A stretch of DNA of 64,000 nt from NCBI RefSeq assembly GCF_950295315.1, contig NW_026647696.1:28370-92369 (forward strand), written 5' to 3'. The translations under genes and the position numbers were made by a program. Shown piece after piece: positions 40,750 through 51,326 of this stretch. Under the pieces are notes generated by a model. The model did not search any database. It saw nothing but the letters and a program-made list of their open reading frames with translations, and was not told where the DNA came from. Numbering within the stretch: the stretch's first letter is position 1; each line of letters opens with the position of its first letter. This DNA comes from Erinaceus europaeus. Taxonomy: Eukaryota; Chordata; Mammalia; Eulipotyphla; Erinaceidae.

Positions 40750-40880
40750 TTTTTTCCTTTTTTACCAGAGCACTGCTCAGCTCTGGTTTATGGTGGTGGT
40801 GCAGGGAATTGAACCTAGGACTTTGGAGCCTCAGGCATGAGAGTCTGTTTGCATAACCATTAAGCTATCTACCTCTGCCT
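40750..40880 (-). mobile_element. SINE family D
   Basis: AGAGCACTGCTCAGCTCTGG, GGAGCCTCAGGCATGAGAGTC. Confidence 0.88.
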
Positions 40881-40978
40881 TCTTTTCTTTTCCTTTCCTT
40901 CTTCCCTTTCCCTTTCTCTTTTCTTTTCTTTGCTTTACTTTTCCCTTTCCTTTTTCTTTTTCTTTTTCTTTTTCTTTT
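40880..40978. repeat. Polypyrimidine (CTTTT)n tract
   Basis: Almost pure C/T for about 100 bases between two D copies. Confidence 0.9.
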
Positions 40979-41090
40979 TACAAGAGCACTGCTCAGCTCT
41001 GACTTATGGTGGTGTGGGGGATTGAACCTGGGACTTTGGAGCCTAAGGCATCAGAGTTTCTTTGCATAACCATTATGCTATTTACCCTCT
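40979..41090 (-). mobile_element. SINE family D
   Basis: AGAGCACTGCTCAGCTCTGAC to CCATTATGCTATTTACCC. Confidence 0.88.
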
Positions 41091-41141
41091 TATTAGGTTT
41101 TCTAGTATATCAAACTGGAGCAACAGATTCACTTTTTTTTT

Positions 41142-41284
41142 TAAAAGAATTTATTTATTTATTCATGAGAAAGATAGGAGCCAAGAACCAGACATAACTC
41201 TGATACATGTGCTACTGGGGATTGAACTAAGGACCTCATGCTTGAGAGTCCAATCCTTTATCCACTGCGCCACCTCCCGGACCA
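41142..41284 (-). mobile_element. SINE family C
   Basis: Near-consensus reverse copy with TSD ACAGATTCACTTT at 41123 and 41288. Confidence 0.92.
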
Positions 41285-41412
41285 TGTACAGATTCACTTT
41301 ATCTTGTCCTCTTAGCCCTGGATGCCACCCACCTCTGCTATTTTACCACTTGTAATGAACTGCGGACTATCTCCAAGAGTCTTCAGGAGTCTTTAAAAAA
41401 ACTAACATCAAA

Positions 41413-41538
41413 GGTGGAGGGTAGATAGCATAATAGTTATGCAAAGAGGCTCTCATGCTTGAGGCTCCAAAGTCCCAGGTTCAATCCCCCGTACCACCGT
41501 AAGCCAGAACTGAGCAATACTCTGGTTAAAAAAAAAAA
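41413..41538 (+). mobile_element. SINE family D (left unit of a composite)
   Basis: GGAGGGTAGATAGCATAATAG head to CTCTGGTTAAAAAAAAAA; it shares one TSD with the next SINE. Confidence 0.88.
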
Positions 41539-41821
41539 AAGGGGAGTCGGGCAGGGTGCAGCAGGTTAAGCACACGTGGTGCAAAGCGCAAGGACCAGCA
41601 TAAGGATCCCGGTTTGAGCCCCCGGCTCCCCACCTGCAGGGGAGTCGCTTCACTAGCAGTGAAGCAGGTCTGCAGGTGTCTATCTTTCTCTATCCCTCTC
41701 TGTCTTCCCCTGCTCTCTCCATTTCTCTCTGTCCTATCCAACAACAATGACATCAATAAGTAACAACAATAACTATAACAATAAAACAACAAGGGCAACA
41801 AAAGGGAATAAATAAATATAA
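41539..41821 (+). mobile_element. SINE family A (right unit of a composite)
   Basis: GGGGAGTCGGGCAGGGTGCAG head to AATAAATATAAAAA tail. Confidence 0.9.
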
Positions 41822-41864
41822 AAAAAACTAACATCAAATTTATCATCTTCAATATATATATTTA

Positions 41865-42013
41865 TTTATTTAAATATTTATTAATGAGAGAGATAGAAGA
41901 GAGAGAGAAAGAACCAGATATCACTCTGGTACATGTGCTGCCAGGGATTGAACTCAGGACCTCATGCTTGAGAGTCTAGTGCCTTAGCCACTGCACGCAC
42001 CACCTCCTGGCCC
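41865..42013 (-). mobile_element. SINE family C
   Basis: TTAATGAGAGAGATAGAAGAG tail to GCACCACCTCCTGGCCCAC head. Confidence 0.85.
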
Positions 42014-42014
42014 A

Positions 42015-42290
42015 CAATCCTCACAATTTTATGTGTAGTCTGGAATACTAAGTATATTCATGTTGTTATGCAACAAATCTCCAGAGCTAAAACTTGATAG
42101 CCTCTTAATAACCATGTCCCACTTACCCTTCTCCTAAGCCCTACAACTAGCATTTTTCTATGGACTGGACAACTTAAGATGCATCTCATAGGTGAAGTCA
42201 TAAAGTATTTGTTTTTCTCTGATTGATTTGAATCAGCATAATGTCTCCAGGGCTTATCTGTGGTGTGGCATGTAACAGGACCTCTTTTTT
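42015..42290 (-). mobile_element. Ancient L1 3' end
   Basis: GTTATGCAACAAATCTCCAG, GAATCAGCATAATGTCTCC and GGCTTATCTGTGGTGTGGC follow an old antisense L1 3' end. Confidence 0.55.
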
Positions 42291-42309
42291 TCTTTCTTTT
42301 TTTTTTTTA

Positions 42310-42571
42310 ATATTTATTTTCCCATTTGTTGCCCTTGCTTTTTATTGTTGTTATTGATGTCATCGTTGTTAGATAGGACAGAGAGAAATGGAGAGAGGAG
42401 GGGAAGACAGAGAAGGGGAGAGAAAGATAGACACCTGCAGACCTGTTTCACCACCTGTGAAGCGATTCCCCTGCAGGTGGGGAGCTGGAGGCTTGAACCG
42501 AGATCCTTACATTGGTCCTTGCCCTTTGCGCGCCATGTGGGCTTAACCCGCTGCGCTACCGCCCCACCCCC
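42310..42571 (-). mobile_element. SINE family A, copy 1 of a tandem pair
   Basis: Full reverse copy containing the variant GTTGTTAGATAGGACAG instead of the usual TTGGATAGG. Confidence 0.9.
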
Positions 42572-42778
42572 TGTTGTTAGATAGGACAGAGAGAAATGGA
42601 GAGAGGAGGGGAAGACAGGGGGGGCCGGGGAAAGACAGACACGTGCAGACCTGCTTCACTGCCTGTGAAGTGATTCCTCTGTTAGTGGGGAGCCGGAGGC
42701 TCGAACCGGGATCCTTACTCTGGTCCTTGTGCTTCATGCCACGTGTGCTCACTCCCCTGCACTACTGCCCGACTCCCT
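42572..42778 (-). mobile_element. SINE family A, copy 2 of a tandem pair, tail missing
   Basis: Starts at GTTGTTAGATAGGACAGAG, the same variant, directly after copy 1's head. Confidence 0.88.
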
Positions 42779-42911
42779 CCCGCCCCCTTTTTATTGTACT
42801 GGCTGTTACCAAGTTAATGCACACAGGATCTGGTCCATGCACACCACCATTGAGTGACCTTGTCCCTCATCTGGTTTTTTTTCATTCCTTTAAGAGAGAG
42901 AGAAATGTAGG

Positions 42912-43350
42912 GAGCAGCAGGCAATGGTTCATGCAATGGCACACCTGGTTAAGTGCTCACATTACAGTGTGCAAGGACCTAGGTTCAAGCCCCTGTCCAC
43001 CTGCAGGGGGAAAGCTTCATGAGTGGTGAAGCAGTGCTGCAGGTGTCTTTCTGTTTCTTCCCCTCTCTGACTCTCAAATTCTGTCTCTTTAAAAAACAAT
43101 TTTTAAAATTATCTTTATTTATTTATTGTGTACTCAGCCCGAAATTGAGAGGGGAGAAGAAATAGAGAGGGAAAGAGGCAGAGAGACACCTGCAGCACTG
43201 CTTCACCACCTGCAAAGCTACTCCCTGCAAGTGGGAACTGGGGGCTTGAACCTGGGTCCTAGTGCATTGTAATATGTACACTCAACCAGGTGCACCACCA
43301 CACTCCCAATTCTCTGTCTCTGTCCAATAATAAACAAAAAATATTTTTAA
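42912..43350 (+). mobile_element. SINE family B split by a second B copy
   Basis: AGCAGGCAATGGTTCATGC...CACACCTGGTTAAG head to 43090; tail TCTGTCTCTGTCCAATAATA after 43310. Confidence 0.75.
43095..43310 (-). mobile_element. SINE family B nested
   Basis: TTATTTATTTATTGTGTACTC body to GTGCACCACCACACTCCC head. Confidence 0.82.
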
Positions 43351-43374
43351 AAAAATCTTTAAAAAGTAAAAGAG

Positions 43375-43568
43375 AAAATATAGGGAGAGAGAAAGAGAGG
43401 AGAGTAGAGAGACAAGACAGAGAAAAATGCTCCCATATTACTACTCCACCATCCATGGATCTCCCCCAGTGTTGTCTCTGGTGTCCGTATGTGGTGTTTG
43501 GTCTCAAACCCAGGTACATGCATATAGCAAGGTATGGATTCTACCAAGTATGCTATCTCCTGACCTCC
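43375..43568 (-). mobile_element. Diverged SINE (B-like)
   Basis: GAAAATATAGGGAGAGAGAAAG body to CAAGTATGCTATCTCCTGACC. Confidence 0.5.
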
Positions 43569-43689
43569 AGGACTTTCTTCCATTGTATGTATAGATGATT
43601 TGTAGCTGTGTTCATCAGTCATAGACTCTTAGCTGTGGTAAATTGTCTAAAGTAGTTTATTTTTTAACTTGAATGAGAGAGATAAAGAG

Positions 43690-43805
43690 AGAAAGACCAG
43701 AGCACTGTTGAGCTCTGGCTTATGGTAGTGTGGAGATTGAGCCTGGAACCTTAGAACCTTAGTTAGAGAAAATCTTTTGCATAACCATTATCTGTCTTCA
43801 TAGCC
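43690..43805 (-). mobile_element. SINE family D
   Basis: CAGAGCACTGTTGAGCTCTGG, ATAACCATTATCTGTC. Confidence 0.78.
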
Positions 43806-44080
43806 CCCACAGTAGTTTCTTACTTTACCTTTGAAATGTTAGGAAGACTCTAGTAGAGTTATACCTTCATGATCACCACATAAATGCCACAGGGAAAAAT
43901 GACACCAGAAAGGATACTTTTGGCTTCCTCTGCCCCTTCCTCTGTCAGGGTCACCCAGACCAGGCCAAATCATGCCATTTGTTTTCCATGGATATGGCTG
44001 AGTAATTTAAAATTCTGACTCAGCCTCAATTGAAATGGCTGAGAAAATGCATCCAATCTGGAATGTGACTGGCTTCTCTT
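43806..44080. other. Unique intron 5 sequence
   Basis: No repeat or coding signature recognised. Confidence 0.5.
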
Positions 44081-44086
44081 TACAAT

Positions 44087-44297
44087 TTTTTAAAATTATC
44101 TTTATTTATTGGATAGAGGTAGCAAGAAATCAAGAGGGAGGGGGGTGGTAGAGAGGGAGAGAGGCAGAGAGACACCTGCAGCCTTGCTTCACCAGTTGTA
44201 AAGCTTTCCCCCTGCAGGTGGGGCCCGGGGGCTTGAACCCAGGTCCTTGAGCATTGTAATACATGCGCTCAACCAGGTGTGCCACCACCCGGCCCCT
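44087..44297 (-). mobile_element. SINE family B
   Basis: Near-consensus reverse copy with TSD CTCTTTACAATTTTT at 44076 and 44297. Confidence 0.92.
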
Positions 44298-44445
44298 CTT
44301 TACAATTTTTAAGGCCCTCACCTTCCCAATAAATTCCCAAGTACCTACTGAATGGAAAGTGAAGAAAGAAGTGCAGAGGGTGAGAAGCCTGAGGTGGATG
44401 GGGGCATATGATATGGGCATTTGATTTTTGATTTTTGTGTTTCAG

Positions 44446-44483
44446 AGACACAAGGAAACCTACCGTTGCACTGTCTGCTGTAG
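44446..44483 (+). CDS. WDR59: WDR59 exon 6, 38-nt short exon (residues 136-149)
   Basis: This short exon completes Lys136 and encodes DTRKPTVALSAV plus the first base of Ala149. The acceptor is TGTGTTTCAG and the donor G/GTGAGT. Skipping it would shift the frame. It encodes the linker and first strand between two propeller blades. The identification rests on the remembered WDR59 sequence and on exact phase agreement with exons 5 and 7. Confidence 0.93.
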
Positions 44484-44727
44484 GTGAGTGTATTCCCTCA
44501 CCCATCCACTCATCTTCATCCACTTCTTTTATCCCTTCTTTCATACTGCCACTCCAGGCCCTGTGCTTCATGTCCCATCAAAGCTTGGTGGAATTGAAAG
44601 TCCCACTTTGCAAATGGCTTGCTAAGACTATCCTCAAGTGATCAAGAATTTACTTCAGAATTCACAGGACAGGAGCCAAACTGATTTGCTTTAAAACTTT
44701 CTGCTGTGGAAAAAAATTATACCTGTG
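44484..44727. other. Unique intron 6 sequence after exon 6
   Basis: No repeat recognised in the first 240 bases of the intron. Confidence 0.55.
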
Positions 44728-44930
44728 GGGACTGGGTGGTGGCACACCTTGTTGAGTATACGTGTTACAGTGCACAAAGACTCGGGTTCTGGCCCCTGAA
44801 CCCCACCTGCAAAGGGAAGTTTTGTGAGTGGTAAAACAGTGCTTATGGTATCTTTCTGTTTCTCTCTCTATTTCTCCCTTCTTCTCAATTTCTGACTGGG
44901 CTGTCTCTATTCAATAAGTAAAAAGAGAAG
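44728..44930 (+). mobile_element. SINE family B
   Basis: GGGGACTGGGTGGTGGCACACC head, GGGCTGTCTCTATTCAATAAG tail. Confidence 0.88.
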
Positions 44931-45126
44931 AAAAAAAAAATACTGTGCAAAACTAGGAAGAAGATAAACCTTTGAGTTTCTTATCTGACTTCAGCACCCA
45001 ATGCTTGGTAAGCCTTAGTCCCATTTTCACCTCCACTCACTCCCCTTTCGGGATTATGCCTTATTTATTTTATTGGCTAGGACAGAGAGAAATTGAGAGG
45101 GAGAGAGATACTTGTAGAAATCCTTC

Positions 45127-45328
45127 ATGGGGCCAGGTGGTGGCACACCTGGTTAAGTGCACACATTGCAGTACACAAAGTTGTAGGTTTAAGCCCCTGG
45201 TCCCCACTTGCAGGGGGAAAGCTTCATGAGCAGTGGAGTAGGGCTTTGTATGTCTCCAAGTCTCTCCCTTTCTGTCTTTTCCCCTCAATTCCTGTCTCTC
45301 TATCCAATAATAAATAAACAAAAACATT
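45127..45328 (+). mobile_element. SINE family B
   Basis: TGGGGCCAGGTGGTGGCACACC head, CTCTCTATCCAATAATAAAT tail. Confidence 0.88.
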
Positions 45329-45359
45329 AAGAAGTATTAACTTAAGAAATAAAGTTCAA

Positions 45360-45462
45360 AAAGTGCTTCACCACTTGTGAAGCTTTCCCCTGTAGGTGGG
45401 GAGTAGGGACTTGAACCCAGGCCCTTGTGCACTCAACAGGGTATGCAACCACCTGGCCCTTG
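45360..45462 (-). mobile_element. SINE family B head fragment
   Basis: AAGTGCTTCACCACTTGTGAAG to GTATGCAACCACCTGGCCC. Confidence 0.78.
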
Positions 45463-45469
45463 TTTTTTT

Positions 45470-45808
45470 ATTTTATTTTATTTTATTTTATTTCTTTTTA
45501 ATTTTTTATATTTATTTATTTATTTATTTTCCCTTTTGTTGCCATTGTTTTTTTTAACTGTTGTTGTAGTTATTATTGTTACTGATGTCATTATTGTTAG
45601 GACAGAGAGGAATGGGAGAGAGGAGGGAAAGACAGTGAGGGGGAGAGAAAGATAGACACTTGCAGACCTGCTTCACCTGCTTCACCTCCTGTGGAGTGAC
45701 TCCCTTGCAGGTGGGGAACCAGGGGATCGGACCCGGATCCTTACGCTGGTTCTTGTGCTTCGCTTAACCCACTGGGCGCTTAACTCACTGGGCAATCACC
45801 CAACTCCC
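45470..45808 (-). mobile_element. SINE family A with small internal duplications
   Basis: Family A reverse copy; CTGCTTCAC is doubled near 45668 and the CGCTTAACCCACTGGG segment is doubled near 45760-45790. Confidence 0.85.
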
Positions 45809-45879
45809 CCTTGTTTTGTTTTTGACCCAGGAAATTAACTAGAGCTTTATACCTGCTTGATTTCACTGTTCCCTGCAGA

Positions 45880-46060
45880 CTTTGTTTTCTTCTTTTAATC
45901 AAAGATAAAAATGAGAGACAGAGGAGAGATAACAGCATTGGTTGTGAAGCTTCTCATTGTATATGGTACTCCCATATAGTGGCAGGAGGCTTGAACCCAG
46001 ATCATTGTGCATACAAAAGTGTGCACTCTACTGGGTGAGGTATTTCCCTCCCTACAGAAT
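45880..46060 (-). mobile_element. Diverged SINE remnant
   Basis: GAGAGACAGAGGAGAGATAAC body and GGCTTGAACCCAGATCATTG. Confidence 0.4.
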
Positions 46061-46206
46061 TATTTTGAAGCAAATTCCTGGTATATTGTTTCATCACTAA
46101 GTATTTCAGTAATAATAATTTTTTTCTTTTGTGCAAAAGAGTGCTATTATAAAAAAACATGCTGCTAGCTGCAATGCTATTAACATGTCTAAAACTATTA
46201 ACAGTA

Positions 46207-46375
46207 AGGGTAGGGAGATAGCTCAGTCTCTTAGAACACCAGCTTGTGTGGTTGAGGTCAGAGGCCACCCGTTTAATCTTGTGCACTACTTTGTGCCATG
46301 GCTGGGCAGTGTTCTTGTCCTCTCTCCTTTCTCATTCCCTGCCTCTTATAGTAAATAAACAAGCATACAAATATT
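46207..46375 (+). mobile_element. tRNA-like SINE, unassigned family
   Basis: GGGTAGGGAGATAGCTCAGTC has a tRNA A-box look. A GGTCAGAGGCCACCC B-box-like region, CT-rich body and AAATAAACAAGCATAC tail follow. Confidence 0.5.
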
Positions 46376-46377
46376 TT

Positions 46378-46590
46378 AAAATTTGTTTTATTTATAAAAT
46401 GGGGATATTGACAAGACCATAGGTTAAGAGGGGTATAATTGCACATCGTTCCTACCACCAGAACTCCCTATTCTATCTGTGTTCCCCCAGCCCCCAAAGC
46501 TCTCCTAATCTTTATCCCCCTGGGAATATGGACCCAGGATCATTATGGGGCACAGAAGGTAGAAGGTCTGGCTTTTGTAATTCCTTCCCT
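46378..46590 (-). repeat. LINE-like repeat, 9775 family
   Basis: GACCATAGGTTAAGAGGGG, GAATATGGACCCAGGATC and GAAGGTCTGGCTTTTGTAA match the order at 9800-9980. Confidence 0.7.
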
Positions 46591-46591
46591 G

Positions 46592-46892
46592 TTTTTTTTT
46601 TTTTTTTTTTTGCCTCCAGGGTTATTGCTGGGCCTCAGTGCCTACATGAATCCACTGCTTCTGGAGGCTATTTTTTCCATTTTTGTTGCATTGTTGTGCT
46701 TGTTGTAGTTGTTATTGTTGTCATAGCTGTTGTTATTGTATAGGACAGAGAGAAATTGAGAGAGGAAGGGATGACAGAGGGGGAGAAAAAAGACACCTGC
46801 TAACCTGCTTCACCGCCTGTGAAGCGACCCCATGCAGGTGGGGAGCTGGGGGCTCAAACCGGGATCCTTATGCTGGCCCCTGCACTTAACGT
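46592..46892 (-). mobile_element. SINE family A', truncated head
   Basis: TTTTGCCTCCAGGGTTATTGC to CCTTATGCTGGCCCCTGC; inserted in the LINE-like repeat. Confidence 0.85.
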
Positions 46893-46924
46893 GGTTTATT
46901 TTAAGTTGACAATGGCTCCTTATT

Positions 46925-47035
46925 ATTTTGCACCAGAGCACCACTCAAGTCTGAGTATTGATGGTACTGAGGTTTGAACCTAGGACCTTTCATACGCACG
47001 TATGATAAACTACTGCTGTATAATCCCCCTGCCCC
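46925..47035 (-). mobile_element. SINE family D-like
   Basis: ACCAGAGCACCACTCAAGTC and GGTTTGAACCTAGGACC. Confidence 0.6.
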
Positions 47036-47061
47036 ACAGTAGCTTTTTTTTTTTAATTTTG

Positions 47062-47265
47062 AAAATTATTTATTTATTATTGGATAGAGACTGTGATTGA
47101 AAAGGGAGGGGGAGATATAGAGGGAAAGAGGCAGACACCTGCAGCCCTGCTTCACCACTCATGAAGCTTTACCCCTGCAGGTGGGGACTAGGAGCTTGAA
47201 CCTGGGTTCTTACACACTGTAATGTGTGTCATTAACCAGATGTGCCCATTGCTAGAGCCCCATAA
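47062..47265 (-). mobile_element. SINE family B
   Basis: TTATTATTGGATAGAGACTG body to AACCAGATGTGCCCATTGC head. Confidence 0.82.
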
Positions 47266-47279
47266 TTGGAATTTTTTTT

Positions 47280-47395
47280 TTTTAAACCAGAGCACTGCTC
47301 AGTTCTGGTTTATGGTGGTGCAGGGGGACTGAACCTGGGTCTTTGGTATCAAGAGTCTCTTTGTATAACCTTTGTGCTATCTGTGCCAACCCTCC
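47280..47395 (-). mobile_element. SINE family D
   Basis: AACCAGAGCACTGCTCAGTTC to TTTGTGCTATCTGTGCC. Confidence 0.8.
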
Positions 47396-47416
47396 CATCC
47401 TAATTGGAATGTTCTT

Positions 47417-47468
47417 TTTTTAAAAAAATATTTATTTATTCATTTTCCCTTTTTGTTGCTCTTTTTTA
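47417..47468 (-). mobile_element. SINE family A, 50-bp tail-only insertion
   Basis: AATATTTATTTATTCATTTTCC to TTTGTTGCTC between TSD copies TAATTGGAATGTTCTT at 47400 and 47469; an extreme 5' truncation. Confidence 0.85.
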
Positions 47469-47624
47469 ATTGGAATGTTCTTATCCCTCTTCTCTTGGCT
47501 TGTTTGGTGTTCTTTTCTAGCAATTTGTTTGTTTTTGCTACCAGGATTATCATTGGGGCACAGTGCCTACACTGTTCCACTGCTGCCAGCAACCATTTCT
47601 TTTTTTTAAATTAAAAAAATTTTT

Positions 47625-47842
47625 TTATTATCTTTATTTATTGGATAGAGACAGCCAGAATTTGAGAGGAAAGGGGAGATAGACAGAGAAAGAGAGAGAC
47701 AGAGGCAGACAGACACTTGCAGCCCTGTTTAACCACTTGTGAAGCTTCCTCCTTGTGAGGCAGGTAGAGACTGGTGGCTTGAACCCCGGCCCTTGTGCAC
47801 TGTAACATGTGCACTCAACCAGGTGTGCCACCACCTGGGCCC
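47625..47842 (-). mobile_element. SINE family B nested
   Basis: TTATTGGATAGAGACAGCCAG body to TGTGCCACCACCTGGGCCC head, flanked by the 18-bp TSD CCAGCAACCATTTCTTTT. Confidence 0.92.
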
Positions 47843-47905
47843 CCAGCAACCATTTCTTTTCTTTTTCTTTTCATCTTGATAGAGGATGAGAGACAGAGAA
47901 AAATA

Positions 47906-47948
<43 letters not shown>
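47906..47948. repeat. (CA)n microsatellite
   Basis: About 20 CA units inside the SINE body. Confidence 0.97.
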
Positions 47949-48309
47949 GAGAGACCAGAAACATTGCTCCATTGCTTATGAAGCTTCATGTATTCACTCA
48001 GGTACACCACTGCCCAGCCCCTCCGGTAGTTTATTTTGGAAGAAACCAAGTCTTTTGTCTTGTGGTTTCCCCATAATTTAAACTATGCTGATTATGCCCT
48101 GCTGGTGTCATTTAATATGGACATAATATGTCTTTAAAACTGCTTTTTCATTTCCCTGTTGCCACTGCTTAGTCGAAATTGATTATTTTTAGAATTCCAT
48201 ATGAACCATTCCCATGACTTCCAGAGAGTAGAATTTGGGCATAGAACTGGTATAGTTTATAAGCTAAAAAAACAAACAAAAATGGTATAGCTTAGAATGA
48301 TGAGTCTAG

Positions 48310-48450
48310 ATGCACAGGAGATGGCACAGTGGATAAAGTTTTGGACTCTCAAGCATAATGTCCTTAGTTTAACCCCTGGCATTCCATGTGCCAGAGTAAT
48401 ACTCTGGTTCTCTTGCTCATTCACAAATAAATAAATCTCTTTTTTTAAAT
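48310..48450 (+). mobile_element. SINE family C
   Basis: GCACAGGAGATGGCACAGTGG head, GTGCCAGAGTAATACTCTGG. Confidence 0.82.
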
Positions 48451-48454
48451 TAAA

Positions 48455-49480
48455 AAATAATGACTCTCATCGTTAGCATTGCATTTTATCAGCCTTGATT
48501 GAAACATCATATTCTGTATCTCTTAAGTCTTATTCTTTTGTATCTTCTTGGCACATTTGAATTCACTTTTGGTGTTCTTTTCCCCCTGTACCCACATGCT
48601 CATTAGTAAAGATATTTGGCATCATGACCAATAAGTAGCTGGATTCGATGAGGTTAGGGACCACATCTGTCTTGTTCAGTGCTCTAGACCAAGGTTGGCA
48701 TTTATGCAGAGGGAGGAGGTGCTCTTTAAATGTTAGTTACATTATATAGGGGTCAAGCCCTGTGCCTCTCTGCTGAATGCTTGACAGATTAGCCCTCTTC
48801 CTCTACCCCTTTGGTTCTTATGATCTAAGACACAAAATGGACTCTAGACATGATTGCCAGGAACATCCAAGTGAAGAAAAGCACAAATGTCTATAAATAT
48901 TTCAATTGCATTCTTCCTGACTTTTTTGTTTCAACTTACAGGTCTCTAGTTAGAGTAGTCATAGAAAATCCCTAAGCAGAAGGGTAGTTCTTTTTTCTTT
49001 TTTCCCACATCACTAAGTATTTTTTTTTTAAGTCCTGAATAAATTGACTTCTTTCATTTTTTTGCACCTTGGTGAGACTTCTCAGTGTTGACAAAAGCAC
49101 ACATGAGGCTTATGAGCTCATACTACTTGAGCTAATTTTTTTTTTTTTTTTTGGAGGGGGGAATGTAACCTTGGAGTCTGCTACTGTCCTGTGGTCCTCA
49201 ACTTCTGAGAACACATTATTTGTACCTTCAGGTAGGGAGTCAGCATGAGCATGTCCATGTGTGCTCAAGTGTTTTCTGCATCTGAGAGAACTTCTAGTCT
49301 GGGCCAGAAGTTGAGACTTGCTGGTATCATGTCATAGAAAGCATTTCAAATTAGAACCCTTGGGGAGGCATCATGTTCTGAAGGTCCTTCCACTGGGCAA
49401 ATAATCTTTTATTGTTGTTGTTATTGTGGCACTGGGGAATGAACTGAGGGTTGTGCACATGTGGGATACTATTGAATGGC
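48455..49480. other. Unique intron 6 block
   Basis: Largest low-SINE part of intron 6. 48645-48740 (GATGAGGTTAGGGACCACAT ... GTGCTCTTTAAATGTTAGTT) resembles an old L2-type 3' end. Confidence 0.45.
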
Positions 49481-49494
49481 TCCCCCCCCCCCTT

Positions 49495-50433
49495 AAAAAA
49501 TTCCATTTACTTGGAGAGAGAAGAGAAAGAAGTAGAATCAGACTGATGAGAGAGAGGCAAAGACACTAAAAATCTGCTTCACTATCCATGGAATTCCCTT
49601 TGGTGCTGTCCCTGACGCTCCCAGATAGTGTCAAAGATTAAATCCAGAGCCTGCACATGGTAAGGAGTGCACTCTATTGAGACAACGTCTGTCCCTACTT
49701 TGATTATTTTTTTAGGAGTTAACTAGAAGTGTTGTTATATTGCAATATTCCATGTCTCAGTCCCTTCTTATGCTTCCTCTTACCTTATGCTTCCTCTCTT
49801 TAGTAGTTTTTTCATCTTTGCTGTTACCTCTTCATATTGACAGATTGGGACAGGGAGTAAGTTCACACAGTGCCAGGGGTGTGCACTTAATGCAGGGACC
49901 ACCTCTAACTGCTGATGGCAGACTTGGACAACACTGGGACTTATTCTATATCTGGACTTTGGCTGGAGGCTCTGTTTTTCTAAGACTTTATTTAAATTAA
50001 AATTTTTTTTTTTTGGTGAGAGGAAGGAGTAGGTATTGGGCAGAAGTTCTTCTGGTTGGTAGTGCAAGCTTTTTTGTTGGAGCTGATCAAGAACCAGGTT
50101 GCATAATAAGTCAGTTACTGACCAACTGCACTATGCTGAACTACTACTCAGTAGGAAACTACATTTCCCTGCTGATTCTGCTCTGAGCTACCTGTGGATT
50201 TTTTTTTCCATGAGTGAGATTACTTCCTCAATTAGGTGACTTATCCTGTTCTTAGTGTTAATTCATTTCTTTTTTGGCTTTACTTTCTTGTTCATGGTGG
50301 AGGTGGTGCAATCCTTGAGACTTGAAGTGTTCTGTTCTTGTACAACCGGAACTCATTATCCAGCTTCCCTGGATGTGTTCTGGTTCTGAAGGCACTGAGG
50401 GCAGCAGCTTTTCCCCCTGATTTTTCTTTGCAG
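49495..50433. other. Intron 6 sequence before exon 7
   Basis: A diverged B-like SINE at 49500-49695; the rest is unassigned. No additional exon is supported. Confidence 0.45.
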
Positions 50434-50522
50434 CGGGTGCTTCCCAGGTCAAATGGAATAAAAAAAATGCTAATTGCTTGGCCACCAGTCATGACGGGGA
50501 TGTGCGGATATGGGACAAGCGG
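50434..50522 (+). CDS. WDR59: WDR59 exon 7 (residues 149-178)
   Basis: The exon completes Ala149 and encodes GASQVKWNKKNANC, LATSHDGDVRIWDKR, a typical WD40 blade end with WD at residues 175-176 and the HDGDVRIW turn. The acceptor is TTTTTCTTTGCAG and the donor CGG/GTAAGT, phase 0. It has a seven-A run within the AAT-AAA-AAA-AAT codons, a potential slippage site but in frame here. Confidence 0.95.
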
Positions 50523-50771
50523 GTAAGTAACATTAATTTTTTTTTTTTTACCCCCTGTGGGTCTTCAGTTCTTTCCAGAGGGTATGAAGAGGACATTGTG
50601 AACCATAGGACTTGTTTGGAGAGTAAAGGTTCCCCAGTGTAGCCTGGTAAATTGCCATCAGCTCACAGTACTAGATGACATTTACCTCCCCATTAGGTTC
50701 ATGTTGAAGGTAGGTAGGTGAAGCATTATGCTGAGAGGTGAAAACTAAAGGAAAAAAAAAAACAGTGAAGG

Positions 50772-50968
50772 GGCCAGATGGTGATGCACAGGTTGGACAC
50801 ATGTTATAGTGCACAAGGACATAGATTTTAGTCCCCAGCCTCCATCTGGAGGAGGGCACCTTTGTGAGTGGTGAAAGAGTGTTGCAGGTGTCTCTGTTTC
50901 TCTCTCCCTTTATCTCCCTCATCCCTCTCAATTTCTCACTATCTACATCCAGTAAATAAACTAATAAG
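50772..50968 (+). mobile_element. SINE family B
   Basis: GGGGCCAGATGGTGATGCACAG head, CACTATCTACATCCAGTAAA tail. Confidence 0.82.
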
Positions 50969-51325
50969 AAAACAAAGATCAACAGCAGCAGCAAAACCCA
51001 ACAAACTTTTGATGTACCTAAGTTAGAGTCCTCTTTTGCTGCCTCTTGACTATGGCATTAGGTGAGCAATTAATGCTTTTGTAACCTCAGTTTCTGTATC
51101 TTTATTGGAAGTCTTTTAAATAGTGTGCAGATGATGATATTCACACTGTGGATATTAATTCTCACAGTGGATGATTTAACCTCATTGCAGATGGGATAGT
51201 CTTACTGCAACCTCATGCAATTGACAGGGTCAGAGAGGTATAGGATCCTAGGCTGCTGTAATGGAAAGTACTGGAAGTTTGGTGAGTTGACATCAGTAAA
51301 AATAATGATACAAGAAAGGACATCT
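50969..51325. other. Unique intron 7 sequence
   Basis: No repeat or coding signature recognised. Confidence 0.5.
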
Positions 51326-51326
51326 T

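Larger units (their letters stand above)
47530..48028 (-). mobile_element. SINE split by a family B insertion
   Basis: GCTACCAGGATTATCATTGGGG to CCAGCAACCATTTCTTTT at 47604; the repeated CCAGCAACCATTTCTTTT at 47843 continues into a GATGAGAGACAGAGAAAAAT body and a GTACACCACTGCCCAGCCC head. Confidence 0.78.
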
